Positions 11,986 to 22,451 of a DNA stretch of 64,000 bases are shown here, piece by piece. This stretch comes from Piper betle (lineage: Eukaryota; Streptophyta; Magnoliopsida; Piperales; Piperaceae): contig JAURVB010008432.1 of NCBI GenBank assembly GCA_033002965.1, positions 1 to 64,000 on the forward strand, given 5' to 3'. Both the position numbers and the translations under genes were made by a program. The notes beneath the pieces are model-generated. The model ran no database searches, had not been told where the DNA came from, and was given only the letters and a program-made list of their open reading frames with translations. The stretch's first letter is position 1; the number at the start of each line of letters is the position of its first letter.

Positions 11986-14512
11986 GCCTTAAAGGATGAA
12001 TTTGTTGTCTATAGGTGTACTCAATGATGAGGGTTTTAGTTTACATTCTGCTCAACGTGTGTGGAAGTTAGTTAAAGACTCTTATTGTTGCTAAGGGAAA
12101 TAAGTGTTGTAGTCTTTACAAAATTGATTTAAATCTATTCCAAGGGGAAATTAATGTCTTCGTAAAGTGACTATACTATTGATTTGTGACATCGTTATAT
12201 GGGCAACATAAGTGAGAAGGGAGCAGAATCTTTGAAGAAACAAAATCTTCTACCCAAGATCAATGGTATCTCAATCAACCATTTTTACTATTGTTTGATG
12301 GGTAAGCAACATAGAGATTCATTTGCAAGTACAAGTACAAGGAAAACCAGACTACTTGAATTGGTGTACACTAATGTGTGTTGTCCTATAGCGGTAAAAT
12401 ATTTCGGTGGTTAATTTTATTTTCTCACATTTATCGTTGATGCTTATAACAAAGTGCGAGTTTTTAACATGAAGAACAAGAGCGAGTTGCTTGGTCTTTT
12501 CAAGACTTTTCATGCTATGGTTGAAAGAAAAATTGACAAGCTATTGAAATTCTTTAGAAGTGATAATGATGGAGAGAATTACTCAAAGGAGTTTGATGAC
12601 TATTGCAATTAACTTGAGATTGGCATGAGAAGACGGTCCTTCATTCCCCTCAACTCAATGGGGTGGCCGAGAAGATGAACCAAACAATTTCTAAAAGGAT
12701 TAGATGTATGTTGTATTTAGCAGAGTTGCCTAAGCTCTTTTAGGGTGAGGCTTTAATTACTGCCTATTATTTGATTAATAAATCTCTTACGCATGCTTTA
12801 GACGGTAACATATTAGAGAGAATGTTGAATAGAAGTAATGTGAAGTACATTCTCTTAAGAGTGTTTGGATGCAAGGCATTAATTGCACATGTGCCTAAGG
12901 AGCGAAAGTCTAAGCTTGATGCTAAAGCTATAAAGTGCATATTTATACGTTATGAAAATGATAAGTTTGACTAAAAATTTAGAATCTAAAAAACATGAAA
13001 GTCATTCAAAGTAGGGATGTGGTTTTTTATGAAGATCAAACTATGAAGGACATTGGAAAAGATGAAGCTATTTAAGATAAATCCCCAGAGAAGTATAAGC
13101 AATTGAAGGAACCACCAACCTCAAATCAAGCTAATGAGGTGGATCAAGATAAGGAGCAACAAGAAGTTGAAGTTCCTATTCCTATCTATATCTAGTGATG
13201 TTGGAGAAAATTATGTAACAAGTGAAAAATATAATTAATGATAATATTGTTAATGATATGATGAACAGGAATTAGAGATTTTTAATCAAGGGGAGGCACC
13301 TCAATCGAAGAAGTCAAGTAAGGTCCCAATTCCATATATAGATGCCCATCATCAAAATATATGACTATCAATCAATGAAAATGAGGAGCTGGAAAATTAC
13401 AGTGAAGTTGTGAGCCACAACGGGAAGGACAAGTGGATGAAAGTCATGCAAGAAGAGAAGAAGTCTTTGTATGATAACCAAACTTATGGGTTGGCTGATA
13501 TTTTAAAGGGGAAGAAGGCTTTGAAGAATAAGTGGGTAGAGTCAAGCACGAAGAGACTATTTAATGGCCTAGGTATAAGGTAAGTTTATTTGTAAAAGGC
13601 TTGAGGCAAAAGATAGGTATAGATTTTATTAAAATTTTTTTCACCTGTGATTAAAATATCTTCAATTGGGGTTGTTTTAGTATTGCATGCAAGCATGAAC
13701 TTGAAGGTAGAACAACTTGATATGAAAATAGTCTTTTTACATGGAGATCTTGATGAGACTATTTATATGGAACAACCTGAAGGTTTTGAAGTCAAGGGAA
13801 GAAACATATAGTTTGCAAATTAAAGAAGAGCTCATATGATCTCTAGTAAGCTCCAAAGCAATGGTACAAAAATTTGACTCTTTTATGGAGGGTCATGGAT
13901 ATAAAATATTTGTTTCAAATTATTATGTTTTCATTAAGAAGTTTGGTAATGATGACTTCATAATATTGTTGGTTTATGTTTATGACACATTGATTGTTGG
14001 TTAGGATAATAACCAAGATTTCAAACTTGAAGATGAGTTCAATGAAATCATTTGCTATGAAGGGATTTAGGATCGGCTAAACAAATCTTGGGCATGTCAT
14101 AATGTGTGATAGAGAAACAAAAAATTATGGCTATCATAAGACAAGTATGTTGAAATACTATTTGAAAAGTTTAACATGAAGAATCCAAAGTAGTTGTTGT
14201 TCCACTTGGAGGTCAATTCAAGCTATGAAATAATGACTTGAGTGAAATAGAGATTGAAGAAATGAAGTATGTTTCATATGCTCCTACAAATGGAAACCTA
14301 ATATATGTTATGGTCATATAGTAGACCTGATAATGCATGTACTGTTGGTATAATCAATAGACACTTATCCAATACAAGGAGCACTGGCAAGCGGTGAAGT
14401 AGATAACGAGGTATCTGCAAAGAACTTCCAAAGTGTGTTTTGTTTCAGCAATGGTGAACCAATGATGAAAAGTTACACTAATAAATACATGGGAGGTAAT
14501 CTGGACTCTAGA
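11986..14512 (+). pseudogene. pol: Copia pol remnant: integrase and reverse transcriptase
   Basis: This encoded the polyprotein that copies and integrates the element. Pieces in order: GVLNDEGFSLHSAQRVWKL (near 12015), GAG-pre-integrase around 12199-12414 (KGAESLKKQNLLP, LMGKQHRDSF, LELVYTNVC), integrase core from about 12420 (FIVDAYNKVRVF, FRSDNDGENYSKEF), an open stretch 12771-12974, and reverse transcriptase from about 13500. The last shows QLDMKIVFLHGDLDETIYM near 13710, then YVYDTLIVG at 13974, where the usual YVDD has lost its first Asp. RNase H starts near 14250 (EEMKYVSYA, KEHWQAVK) and is cut at 14512 by solo LTR B. There are many stops and shifts. Confidence 0.85.
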
Positions 14513-15176
14513 TTTAAAACCTGTGATTCAAATCAGGGTTTTATAATCTGAACTGGTCGGTTTGACTATTATTTTTAGACGGGTTAAGTTTTAATTATGA
14601 GACGACCATTCATTTTTTTCACCAACCATTCGTTTTTCTCAACTGGCCATTCATTTTTCACAACTGATTATTTATTTTTTCTCACCGACCACTCATTTTT
14701 CTTCCCCCTGACTTCATATATTCCCCACTTCTCACACTGTCACCAATCAGCCACCACCATCCTTCTCACCCAACTTCTTTCTTCTTTTTCTTCCTTCGCT
14801 TTTCCCACGATCCTTACTCAATCTTGCCACAGCCTCATCACCGTCACCGCATGACTAACGATTAGGTACAGAGTAGGAGCTCACCGTTTAGGCGCTAAGA
14901 CGCACTTGAAGCTTCTACTAGGTCCATTTAGAACTCGCCCCCAATTTATTGTTCTATTTTATTGTGATTTAATCTTTACAGATTATAGGACGAGTTGAGT
15001 GGTATTTTATCAGATCTCACTTAGCTCAGGCCATTTAGTTGAATAATTTTCCAGATTAATAACCCTCAAGGATGAGATCCCTTGAGTATGTTTTTAAAAG
15101 CAAGATCCACCACAAGTTGCCTTCGGGCCGATTATATAAATCCCTACCAAGACCTATATATATATATATATATATA

Positions 15177-15701
15177 GAGGGCGGGTTTACTATGCTCAAG
15201 CACAGGCAAGCTGCCTGTGCTTGAGCCATCCAGCCGTTGGATTCAATCCAATGGCTGGATGAAAAAAAAAATGCGCCGCCACCGCCGGCCGACGCGTCGC
15301 GGCCACCCCGGCAGACGCGACACCACCCTCCTGCCCCGCCCGTCGCCGCCCCAAGCCGACGGGGCAGCGACGCAACCTCGCGGCGACCCCCTCCCCCGCC
15401 CGCCACCCCGTCGCGCCCCCCTCGGCTCCCACCCGCCACCCCGCCGCGCCGCGCCCCTCACGTGGCGACCCGCGACCACACGGCCGTCGCCCCCCGGACC
15501 AACCCCGTCCCCTATCGCCGCCGCCTGCCCCCCCCCCGGCCGTCGCCATGGCTGGGCACCCTTCCCCGCCCCCTCCGTTGTCGCTGCTGCGGCGGCACCG
15601 GTAGCCACCCCTATTTTTTTTTTATCTTGGCCGTTGGATTAGCATCCAATGGCCAAGATCAAACTTGAGCACATGAAACTGTATTTTCATATATATACAA
15701 C
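15177..15701. mobile_element. (TA)n-flanked, GC-cored TIR element
   Basis: About 525 bp between (TA)n runs at 15155-15176 and 15702-15724. The ends are imperfect inverted repeats (left GTTTACTATGCTCAAG; right, reversed, GTTTCATGTGCTCAAG). Hairpins stand near each end: a perfect 14-bp stem CTCAAGCACAGGCA at 15195-15225, a 16-bp stem at 15227-15261 (15 of 16), and a 16-bp stem at 15624-15659 (15 of 16), the last two built on CCGTTGGAT. The core 15265-15610 is very GC-rich. Sister LTRs show one short TATA run here, so it inserted into the LTR's TATA region. Elements lying in (TA)n, such as rice Micron, are a structural parallel; homology is not claimed. Confidence 0.65.
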
Positions 15702-15769
15702 TATATATATATATATATATATATGTATATAGTTTTTGTGATTTTTAATAACCATACTATGCGAGAAAG

Positions 15770-16310
15770 CAAGTGTCAGTCGAAGCCGTCGACAAGCATG
15801 CTATGCAAGTGGCATGCGCCAGTCGAAGCCGGGAATACCGACAACCATGTTATGCTAGCGGCATGTACTAGTCAAAACTGCGACAAGCATGCTATGCAAG
15901 TGGTATGTGCCAGTCGATGCCGGGAATACCGACAACCATAAGTGTCAGTCGAAGCCACTGACAACCATGCTACGCAAGTGGCATGTGCCAGTTGTAAACC
16001 GAAACAGATAACCATGCTACGCAAGTGACATGTGCCAGTCGATGCTGAGAATACTGACAACCATGCTATGCAAGTGGCATGTGCCAGTCAATACTGGGAA
16101 TACCGACAACCATATGTGCCAGTTGAAGCTGCCAACGACCATGCTACGCAAATGGCATGTGCCAGCCGATGCTGGGAATACTGACAACCATGTTATGCTA
16201 ATGGCACGTGCCAGTCAAAGCCACCGACAACCATGCAACGCAAGTGGCATGTGCCAGTTGAAACAGGAAATACTGACAACCATGCTACGCAAGTGGGTAT
16301 AGATGTAAGA
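15770..16310 (+). repeat. About 47-bp minisatellite in LTR B
   Basis: Ten to twelve diverged units built on ACCATGCTACGCAAGTGG, CATGTGCCAGTCGA and GGGAATACCGACA. Starts fall near 15797, 15846, 15888, 15966, 16011, 16062, 16140, 16188, 16232 and 16279, with two shorter units between. The sister LTRs hold a single copy of the motif (about 28555-28600 and 58150-58195), so this is a local expansion. Confidence 0.85.
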
Positions 16311-17152
16311 AAAAAGGGCTTGGGATATGATAGTAGTGACAAGGGACCAGAAAGAGAAATGAGAAAATACTGAGAGAGACATCAGCAACAACAGATCAAT
16401 TCAGTTAAACATGATTTCAGCTCAGTAGATGCCCTCAGAGATTTCACGATATTTTCTTTCATATGAGAGTTTGATCTCATAGCCAGTTTGATATTATTTA
16501 TGTTTTGGATTAGTAACACTTGTTACTGACGTATTTTTATTATATATGTAGGTGATGATCTTATTATATATATAGGTGATGATCATGAGTAAGATGAACC
16601 AGCCTAGACGAAGGAGCAGTGACGTCTTTTGCACACATGTCAGGTGATAGAGTGTTAATATTTAGTTATGTTGTCATTATATTAAGAATGATGAGATGTA
16701 AGGTATGACAATTGAATTCATATGATGTGAAAAATAATTAGAATGCACAAATGGGTCAAGACCCAAGATTTAGAATGAATTATGCGGCGAAGAATTTTGT
16801 GGGAATATCAATGCGTGATATATATATATATATATAGACACACGCACACACATATTGATTTGACAAGGTAGACCTTAATTGCACTTTTAAGGGAAATTTT
16901 GTCCATTCTATTTTCTGAATTTTTATCAACTTTATCTTACTTATTTTGTGTGGTAAACTAGTTGTTATGTCATTTATGTAGTAGCATATTAAGGTATCGT
17001 GCATTCATCCATGCAAAACGATAAACATCTTCCATCTCGATACGCCAAGAGTAAATTGGCAGGGTTGGGTTCAGGTTAGCCAACCGAGCTGGGACTAGTG
17101 ATATTCCGGTTTGGTTCTCGAGTGTGGACCGGATTTGGGGTATTACACTAGA

Positions 17153-17540
17153 AATTCTACCTTTGGTTTTGCTGTTACTTTTGCAGATAGGGTTTTCTCT
17201 TAGCAGTCAAGGTTATAAAGTGTGTTGTATGATCAACAACTAAAAGAAAATTCATTGCCACGACAAACGTTTGTAAGGAGATGCTCTTGATAAAGAGGTT
17301 TCATAATGAAATTGGGGTGAAATAAGAATAATTTGTTATGCATTGTCATTGTCAGAGTGTCATTCACTTGCGCAAGAATTTCAGTTTTCATTCAAGAAGC
17401 ACGCACGTTGATGTGCACTACCATTGGATTAAAGATGTGTTGGAAAATAAATTATTGATGTTATCCCAGATTTATACTGAAAAAGATATTTAAGATATGA
17501 TGACTAAATTTGTTTCTAAAGATAAATAATTTTTTGTAAG
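17153..17540 (+). pseudogene. pol: Copia RNase H C-terminal remnant
   Basis: Continuation of the RNase H region after the solo LTR. Pieces: FGFAVTFADRVFS near 17162, FSFHSRSTHVDVHYHWIKD-like residues across frames near 17380-17430, VLENKL near 17440, and DMMTKFVSKDK near 17495-17525. The reading is frameshifted and contains stops. That the domain resumes exactly after the CTAGA duplication confirms the nesting. Confidence 0.75.
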
Positions 17541-17592
17541 AATGGTGTAGGTATGGAAGGAGGTTCTTATACCGCTAAGACACTTATCATGA

Positions 17593-17610
17593 GGTCAGGA
17601 AGGGGAGGAT
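17593..17610 (+). other. Polypurine tract of the copia element
   Basis: GTCAGGAAGGGGAGGAT directly precedes the 3' LTR start TGTTAGG at 17611. It is the second-strand primer position expected for an LTR element. Confidence 0.75.
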
Positions 17611-18779
17611 TGTTAGGAATCCCTCCCTCATACTCGGTAAGAGGATGATCCAAGTTTTGGGAAGTGAAAGATTCAATTTGGGAAAAGAAGTTAAATGCAT
17701 TGAAAACTTGGAAGTTATGCATAGGATGATGGAAAGTTATGCATTGGAAGTTGGAGATTCCAATGTGGTGTATTAGAAAGTCCATCAAATTTACCTATAA
17801 ATACATATCTCTACATGATGATTTGGCATCCAAATTAATAAGTTTGAGACGTTGACATCTATTGAAGCTTAAGGGAGAAGTCTACCATTGAAAATGTGGA
17901 GGTTTCTTAATTAGATTCTATCTTGAATTTGTAATTGTTCTCTCCAATTGAAATCTTCTTGGTAACTTCTACAAGTTCTTTAAATTTATCTCAATATTGT
18001 TTCTTCAGTACTGATCTGTATCTTTGTGAGAGATTTTTGTTCTCTTTGTGATCATTCTGTAATTGTAACTTTATAATCATACTAAATTAGTAAAGTAAGT
18101 TAATAGCCTGGTGGTTTTCCTTTTTTCATCTTAACGAAGGTTTTTATGGTAAAATTGTGTCTTTATTTATCGTTAGTAAAAAAATTGTCTTTTGCAACTG
18201 CAAAATGCAATTGCTAAAAACTTACTTCCTGATGCAAATAATATTTTCGACCTGATTTGCAACCACATTTTGCAGTTGTTAAAGCCAAGGTCTCTAACAA
18301 ATTTCCCGCTTTGCAACTTGCCTTGCCTTGCCTCCCATTGCAAATTTTGCAACTGCGCTTCCGTTGCAAAGCAGTTGCAAAATCAAGAAAATTATTATAT
18401 GCAACCATCTCTGTTGTAAAGTGTTTGCAAAAATTTCAAAAACATTAAAAAAATTATTTACAGCCTCTTTCCTGTTGCAAAATATAAAAAAAATTTCTAC
18501 CACAATCTGAATTTAAAAAATATGGAATGAAACACAAATTACCAAAAATTTCAGTCACTAGCAGCAAGTAATACAATTTAGCTCATTACATTACAATTTA
18601 GCTCATTACAGGCTTTTAATCGGAACAGTTAATTCTTTTTAACAGATCTTTAGGGTGAGCAAAATTATCACCCTCTATACAAAACTTCTGGAACCGTTTA
18701 TCAAATTTATAACTGTTTTCCAGCGCTACCAACAATCCTTTCTCTGGTTTTCATAAAGTGAAAAACGCTACAGGAACTT

Positions 18780-19429
18780 GTTTGCCTACATTCTACTTCA
18801 ATTTTGTACACAGCATCCATTCCTGAAAGCACTTTCACAAAAACTGCATGCTTTCCGTCCAACCTGTTACTAGAAGGAACTATGTCAGCATAACTTACAG
18901 CGTGTTTTTTGGTCTCTACAAATGAACCCTCTGCTTAAAAAAAGAAGCAGCAAACTTACCAGCTAGTTGTCAGAGTTGTGATGAAAAATTAAGATCCATT
19001 TGTGTCAGGCCCAGCGTTTGCCATAGAAACAAGTCTTCAACATTTAAGTACTAAACTAAATGACCATATACTGGAAGCACAACTAGTACAAAATTCAATA
19101 CCCAATCCTTGTTCTATATGGAGACAGAAATCCCCTAAACTAAATGATCCCCAATTTTTCCAATCCCCTTCTCTCCAGCATCACAAATCAACTAGTTCGC
19201 TGGAAAAATTAAAACATTTATAAGCAAATTTTATTCACAAAAAAATTATTCAAATAGCGTTAAAAGAGCAAAGTTCCCAAACCATTTAAAGATTGTAATA
19301 ACACGCAATGACAGTTTCAGGTTGCAAGAACGCGAAGGCTCAGATTCAGCATCGGTGGTCAAAAGTCATAAATTTAAGGCAGACAGGAAGAGGTAACTTA
19401 CCAGTGCGAAGAGCACGGTAGTTCTCGGC
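18780..19429 (-). pseudogene. Captured cyclophilin (peptidyl-prolyl isomerase) fragment
   Basis: Four pieces of a plant cyclophilin lie in correct order on the minus strand. (1) 19429-19402 AENYRALRTG, followed by a GTAAGT donor. (2) about 19175-19147 GEKGIGKIG. (3) about 19040-18960 LVSMANAGPDTNGS, stop, FFITTLTTSW, ending at a GTAAGT donor in phase 2. (4) 18863-18780 LDGKHAVF and KVLSGMDAVYKIE after an ACAG acceptor. Cyclophilins fold prolyl bonds; in the family the GSQFF glutamine, the SW tryptophan and the KH histidine line the active site. Here the Gln codon is TAA (18989-18991), the FHR...MIQGGDF segment is largely deleted or scrambled, and the C-terminal end is lost. Introns persist, so this is genomic capture, not a retrocopy. 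Residues look closest to secretory or cytosolic plant cyclophilins. Confidence 0.82.
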
Positions 19430-19719
19430 ATAAACAAAGAGCAAGATATTAGACATCAATACAAAAGCAACATGATGTACAGATCGACCTTGCCATGCAT
19501 AGGAAAAACCAACTTGTTATGCAAATTGACCACATATATTCAGGAAAATCCACTACTTTCATACACTTCCAAAACAAAGACAATCAGATCATACATCCAA
19601 ATAACACAAAAACCATCATTTAGAAGTTGGTAAGCCTTAAACTACTACAAGGCTAACAATTTACAACAGTTTCAACCCAAATCACATAAACAAAGAAAGT
19701 TTTTGCAGCAAATGCAGAC

Positions 19720-20060
19720 ATCGCAGCTCATCGGGTGATGGTGGCGAGTTACCTAAAGCGGAATAGCGACGGCGATAGCGGGGAAGGGGAGAGGGAGGGT
19801 TAGACGTGGGAGGAGTCAGAGATGAGGAGGGGGAGGGAGCAGGAGTGTGGGTCCAGGGAGGCAGTAGCGACGTCGGAGGAGTGGCGGCGGCAACGGTGGC
19901 GGGGTAAGGGGCGACGGCGAAAGGGCGATGGGGGCTAGGACGTCGGCAAGGAGGCGAGGGCGAGGGCAACGGCAAGTGCAGCGGCAGTGGCGACAACGGC
20001 GGGCCCGGGGTGGAAGCTGGTGGCGAGGTGGAGGCCAGCGGCGGGATGTGGACATAATTT
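19720..20060. other. GC-rich block inside the CACTA-like element
   Basis: A block of CG-, GGC- and GAGG-rich sequence between AT-rich flanks. Minus-strand frames stay open for up to 134 codons but give low-complexity Pro/Ser/Arg strings in all frames, as expected from composition. Its position upstream of cyclophilin piece 1 would fit a captured first exon or 5' UTR; a donor-like TTTAGGTAACT (minus) occurs near 19755. Function cannot be assigned. Confidence 0.4.
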
Positions 20061-20563
20061 AGCAACCGTTTGCAACAGCACCGCATTAGAAAATAATTAT
20101 TTTTTTAATAAGTATGTAACTTAGCAACAGAAAAACGGTCGCAAATATTTTTTTAATTTCTTGTTTTTACAACGCATTTGCAACCGGTCAACCGTCGCAA
20201 ATAACCATTTTCCTGTCGTTAGGCTTTAGCAACCGCTGTTGCAAATTCTGGTTGGAAATCGCTGGAAAAATGGTTACTAATATTGAATTTATGTAAAGCA
20301 ACGTCAAAAGCCCGTTACGATATGGTTTCAAAATACACCCGTTGCAAATCCGTTTTAACGCGGTCGCAAATTGTCAATTGTAAAATCGATGCGGTTGTAA
20401 TTCTATTATAATACGGTTACAAATTTGTAACTGAATTTACGGTGGCAAAATACAATTTTTTTATTAGTGTGTTGTTGTTTATTGTCTTATTATTTTGTGA
20501 CAATTATTTTATTACACCAATTTGCAAAATTAAAATTAGATCTAAGTATTCCCCAACACTATG

Positions 20564-21319
20564 CACATTATCATCTCGTCGAGGTAAATAGTGAGTCTTC
20601 ATCACTACTCCACGCTTCTCCTCTAACTTTATAAATTATCATCGCAATTCCTCCCCTACTAACTACTAACACTTGAGTTCTCCTATATTAATCTTGGCAG
20701 CCCTTCGTTGGCCTATGCAATTAATGTCAATTCTTTGCAAATCCCATTAATTATCTTTATTTTACTACATGACTCAGTCTCTAGCTTCCCCTCTGTAGAA
20801 AGATTCTGGCTTCCCCCTTTACTAGTTCCTCTCTTATTATTGTGTATTGTCCATGATCAATATGCCTAAATGTACGAACTACATCTGTTGGACACTTAAA
20901 ATTTTCTATTTTCCTTGAAAAAAATTCCTTTATAAATTTCCAAGATTTTACATTAATCAAATTAAAGAACCACACAAATTTATAGGGGCAAATACATAAA
21001 GCATGCACATTTAGAAAAACTCGGGCAACAAATAATAATCATGAAGATTACATTTTTAAGATGTATACTTATAATGATTAGACGATCCAAGTCTACTACA
21101 AATTGAACACTTTATTATGAGTAGAAAATAACCATTTATGATGTGCTTCAAATTTATATCATTAAAAAGAACTCCTAATACTTTATAAGGCATGCATCCC
21201 AATATCAATCCTAACCGCCAAACTTCGATCGGACCTAATACCATGCGACCTGGTCCTACCTGGTCCTAGTGTAAATTGATGAGGTTAAGTTATCCTTCAA
21301 ATGGTTTAAGTTAACCCAA
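20564..21319. repeat. Duplicated segment, copy 2, right part
   Basis: From about 20700 it is collinear with copy 1 from about 2100 to 2699: ACTACATGACT, CTTCCCCTC, GTTGGACACTTAAA, CATTAATCAA, TTTAGAAAAACTCGG, GAAAATAACCATTT, and the end near TTAACCCAA. The first 130 bp after the copia element are not clearly matched. Confidence 0.6.
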
Positions 21320-22451
21320 GTTGAAAATTACATATAAGTACATCTTTATTAATATACTATATTGGATTTTAATAGGTACTTGATATTTGGCAACCTTACA
21401 TCCTTAGACCTCAATTACTCATCTAATTTCCATTTCAACTGGGCAAATTTATGATTATGATGATTTGATTCATACTAATCGTTTTGTAATTACGGGCACT
21501 TCCTTGTCAAATATTACAATATCTTGAATAAATTGTTTCTAAAGTAAACATTACTCAACCGGCTAACAGAAGAAATGACTAAAGGTCGAAGTTAGAGAAA
21601 CTTATGTATGAAACAAAGGCGAAATTTGTTGACTGAATGTACAAAGTCCATGTGCAAATTGATAGGCCCAAGTAATTGCTTCATAAGTGGTATAGTAGTT
21701 CTCACCCGGTGGGTATTTGATTTAAGTTCAATTTGTTGGGGATCTTACATTCTATTCATTTTTATGAAATTATATCCTCAAAATACAATCTAGCTCACAT
21801 TATGTCTTCTCGACTGCTCCTCTTTTTCCCAATCCTACTTTGCCCCATCTTGTTCCCCCAGCAAGAAAGGTTACTTCAAGGCCATTGACCAAAAGCTGCT
21901 CTCGATACATTATGCTAGACTTGATCAGATTCTCAAGTCTATTCCCAGTCCGGGAGATGTCCATTAGACACGACTATTTTGGCATTGAGTTTTGGTGCCT
22001 TTGATCCTTTTCTTTGGTTCTTTTAATTAGTTTTCTAGTTAGCAAAATTAGGAAGTTTTTTACCATAATGGCTTTAATTTATATTTGACTAACCAATTAC
22101 ACAACTAACATGTCAAAATTATTTAAATTTTATATTTTAACTGATTTTTTGTTTTATTAGGCTTTTTTATGAAGAAGTTATGGCAAAGAATTAAGTGAAG
22201 CCATCCTCCTCCATTGATAGGAAAACTCGTCCTAGCGAGCATTGAGGATGTTGATGTGGTTGTTAATAAACTTTTTCACTTTTATTTTAACTTAGCTTGG
22301 TGTTTAGTTATTGTGAGACTTATCTTGATGTAGTTAATCAACTGATACTCCTTTATATAGGTGGATCACTTTCAAAGAAAGTAAAAGAAAAAAGTTATAG
22401 AAAAAAGATGAAAAAAGTTATTTTTAGTGGGAGCCAGGACTCAAGATTTTA
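21320..22451. other. AT-rich stretch upstream of the Myb/SANT remnant
   Basis: No clear repeat boundary. Several short plus-strand stretches near 21840-21960 and 22190-22260 look mildly protein-like and could be 5' exon remnants of the pseudogene that follows, but I found no motif. Confidence 0.35.

Larger units (their letters stand above)
14513..17147 (+). mobile_element. Solo LTR B (family L) inside copia RNase H
   Basis: A single 2.6-kb LTR, TTTAAAACCTGTGATTC to GGGGTATTACA, with perfect 5-bp target duplications CTAGA (14508-14512, 17148-17152) and no internal region: the product of LTR-LTR recombination. It shares the family landmarks GGAGCTTCTACTAGGTCC (14908), TTTTATCAGATC (15006), ATGAGATCCCTTGAG (15072) and the GGTGATGATC block (16550) with copies at 26734, 54519 and 56905. 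A 20-bp-period repeat of CCATTCATTTTT / CCACTCATTTTT type lies at 14605-14705. It is interrupted by a TA-flanked element (15177-15701) and carries an expanded minisatellite (15770-16310). Confidence 0.92.
18171..20469. mobile_element. CACTA-like non-autonomous element carrying gene fragments
   Basis: The right end, reversed, reads CACTAATAAAAAAATTGT and the left end CGTTAGTAAAAAAATTGT, so 25-28 bp terminal inverted repeats differ mostly by transitions. Both subterminal zones are dense in TTGCAAC / GTTGCAAA words in both directions (18195-18480 and 20055-20400), the array type to which CACTA transposases bind. The flanking 3-bp words are TAT and TGT, one change from a duplication. No transposase is visible. 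The interior holds degenerate cyclophilin exons on the minus strand and a GC-rich block at 19720-20060. It lies in the copia 3' LTR, whose sequence resumes on both sides. Confidence 0.8.
9394..20558 (+). mobile_element. Decayed Ty1/copia element with nested insertions
   Basis: An 11.2-kb locus bounded by two related LTRs (9394-9997 and 17611-20558) starting TGTTGGGAGTC / TGTTAGGAATC and ending CAACA. In order it holds a primer site, gag with a zinc knuckle, GAG-pre-integrase, integrase, reverse transcriptase, RNase H and a polypurine tract: the Ty1/copia order, with residues like those of Tnt1-type plant elements. Frames are broken by many stops, so it is inactive. Later arrivals are a TRIM (10821-11285), an older TRIM array (11319-11985), a solo LTR (14513-17147) and a CACTA-like element (18171-20469). 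No clean 5-bp target duplication is seen (CCTCA on the left, CTATG on the right). Confidence 0.85.
17611..20558 (+). repeat. 3' LTR of the copia element, split by CACTA
   Basis: 17611-18170 matches the 5' LTR from TGTTGGGAGTC onward. 20473-20558 matches its end (TTGTTTATTGTCTT, GACAATTATTTTATTACACC, CCCCAACA). The 2.3 kb between is the CACTA-like insertion. Net LTR length is about 645 bp against 604 bp for the 5' LTR. Confidence 0.8.

Noticed and set aside
15056..15668. Five overlapping ORFs of 117-143 codons on both strands
   Set aside because: They overlap in a very GC-rich core with few possible stop codons, giving Ala/Gly/Arg/Pro strings in every frame; the block is part of a TIR element in an LTR.
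19682..20086. 134-codon minus ORF
   Set aside because: Low-complexity Pro/Ser string from GC-rich sequence inside the CACTA-like element.
9389..20563. Target duplication for the copia element
   Set aside because: Left CCTCA and right CTATG do not match; I could not shift the boundaries to find one.
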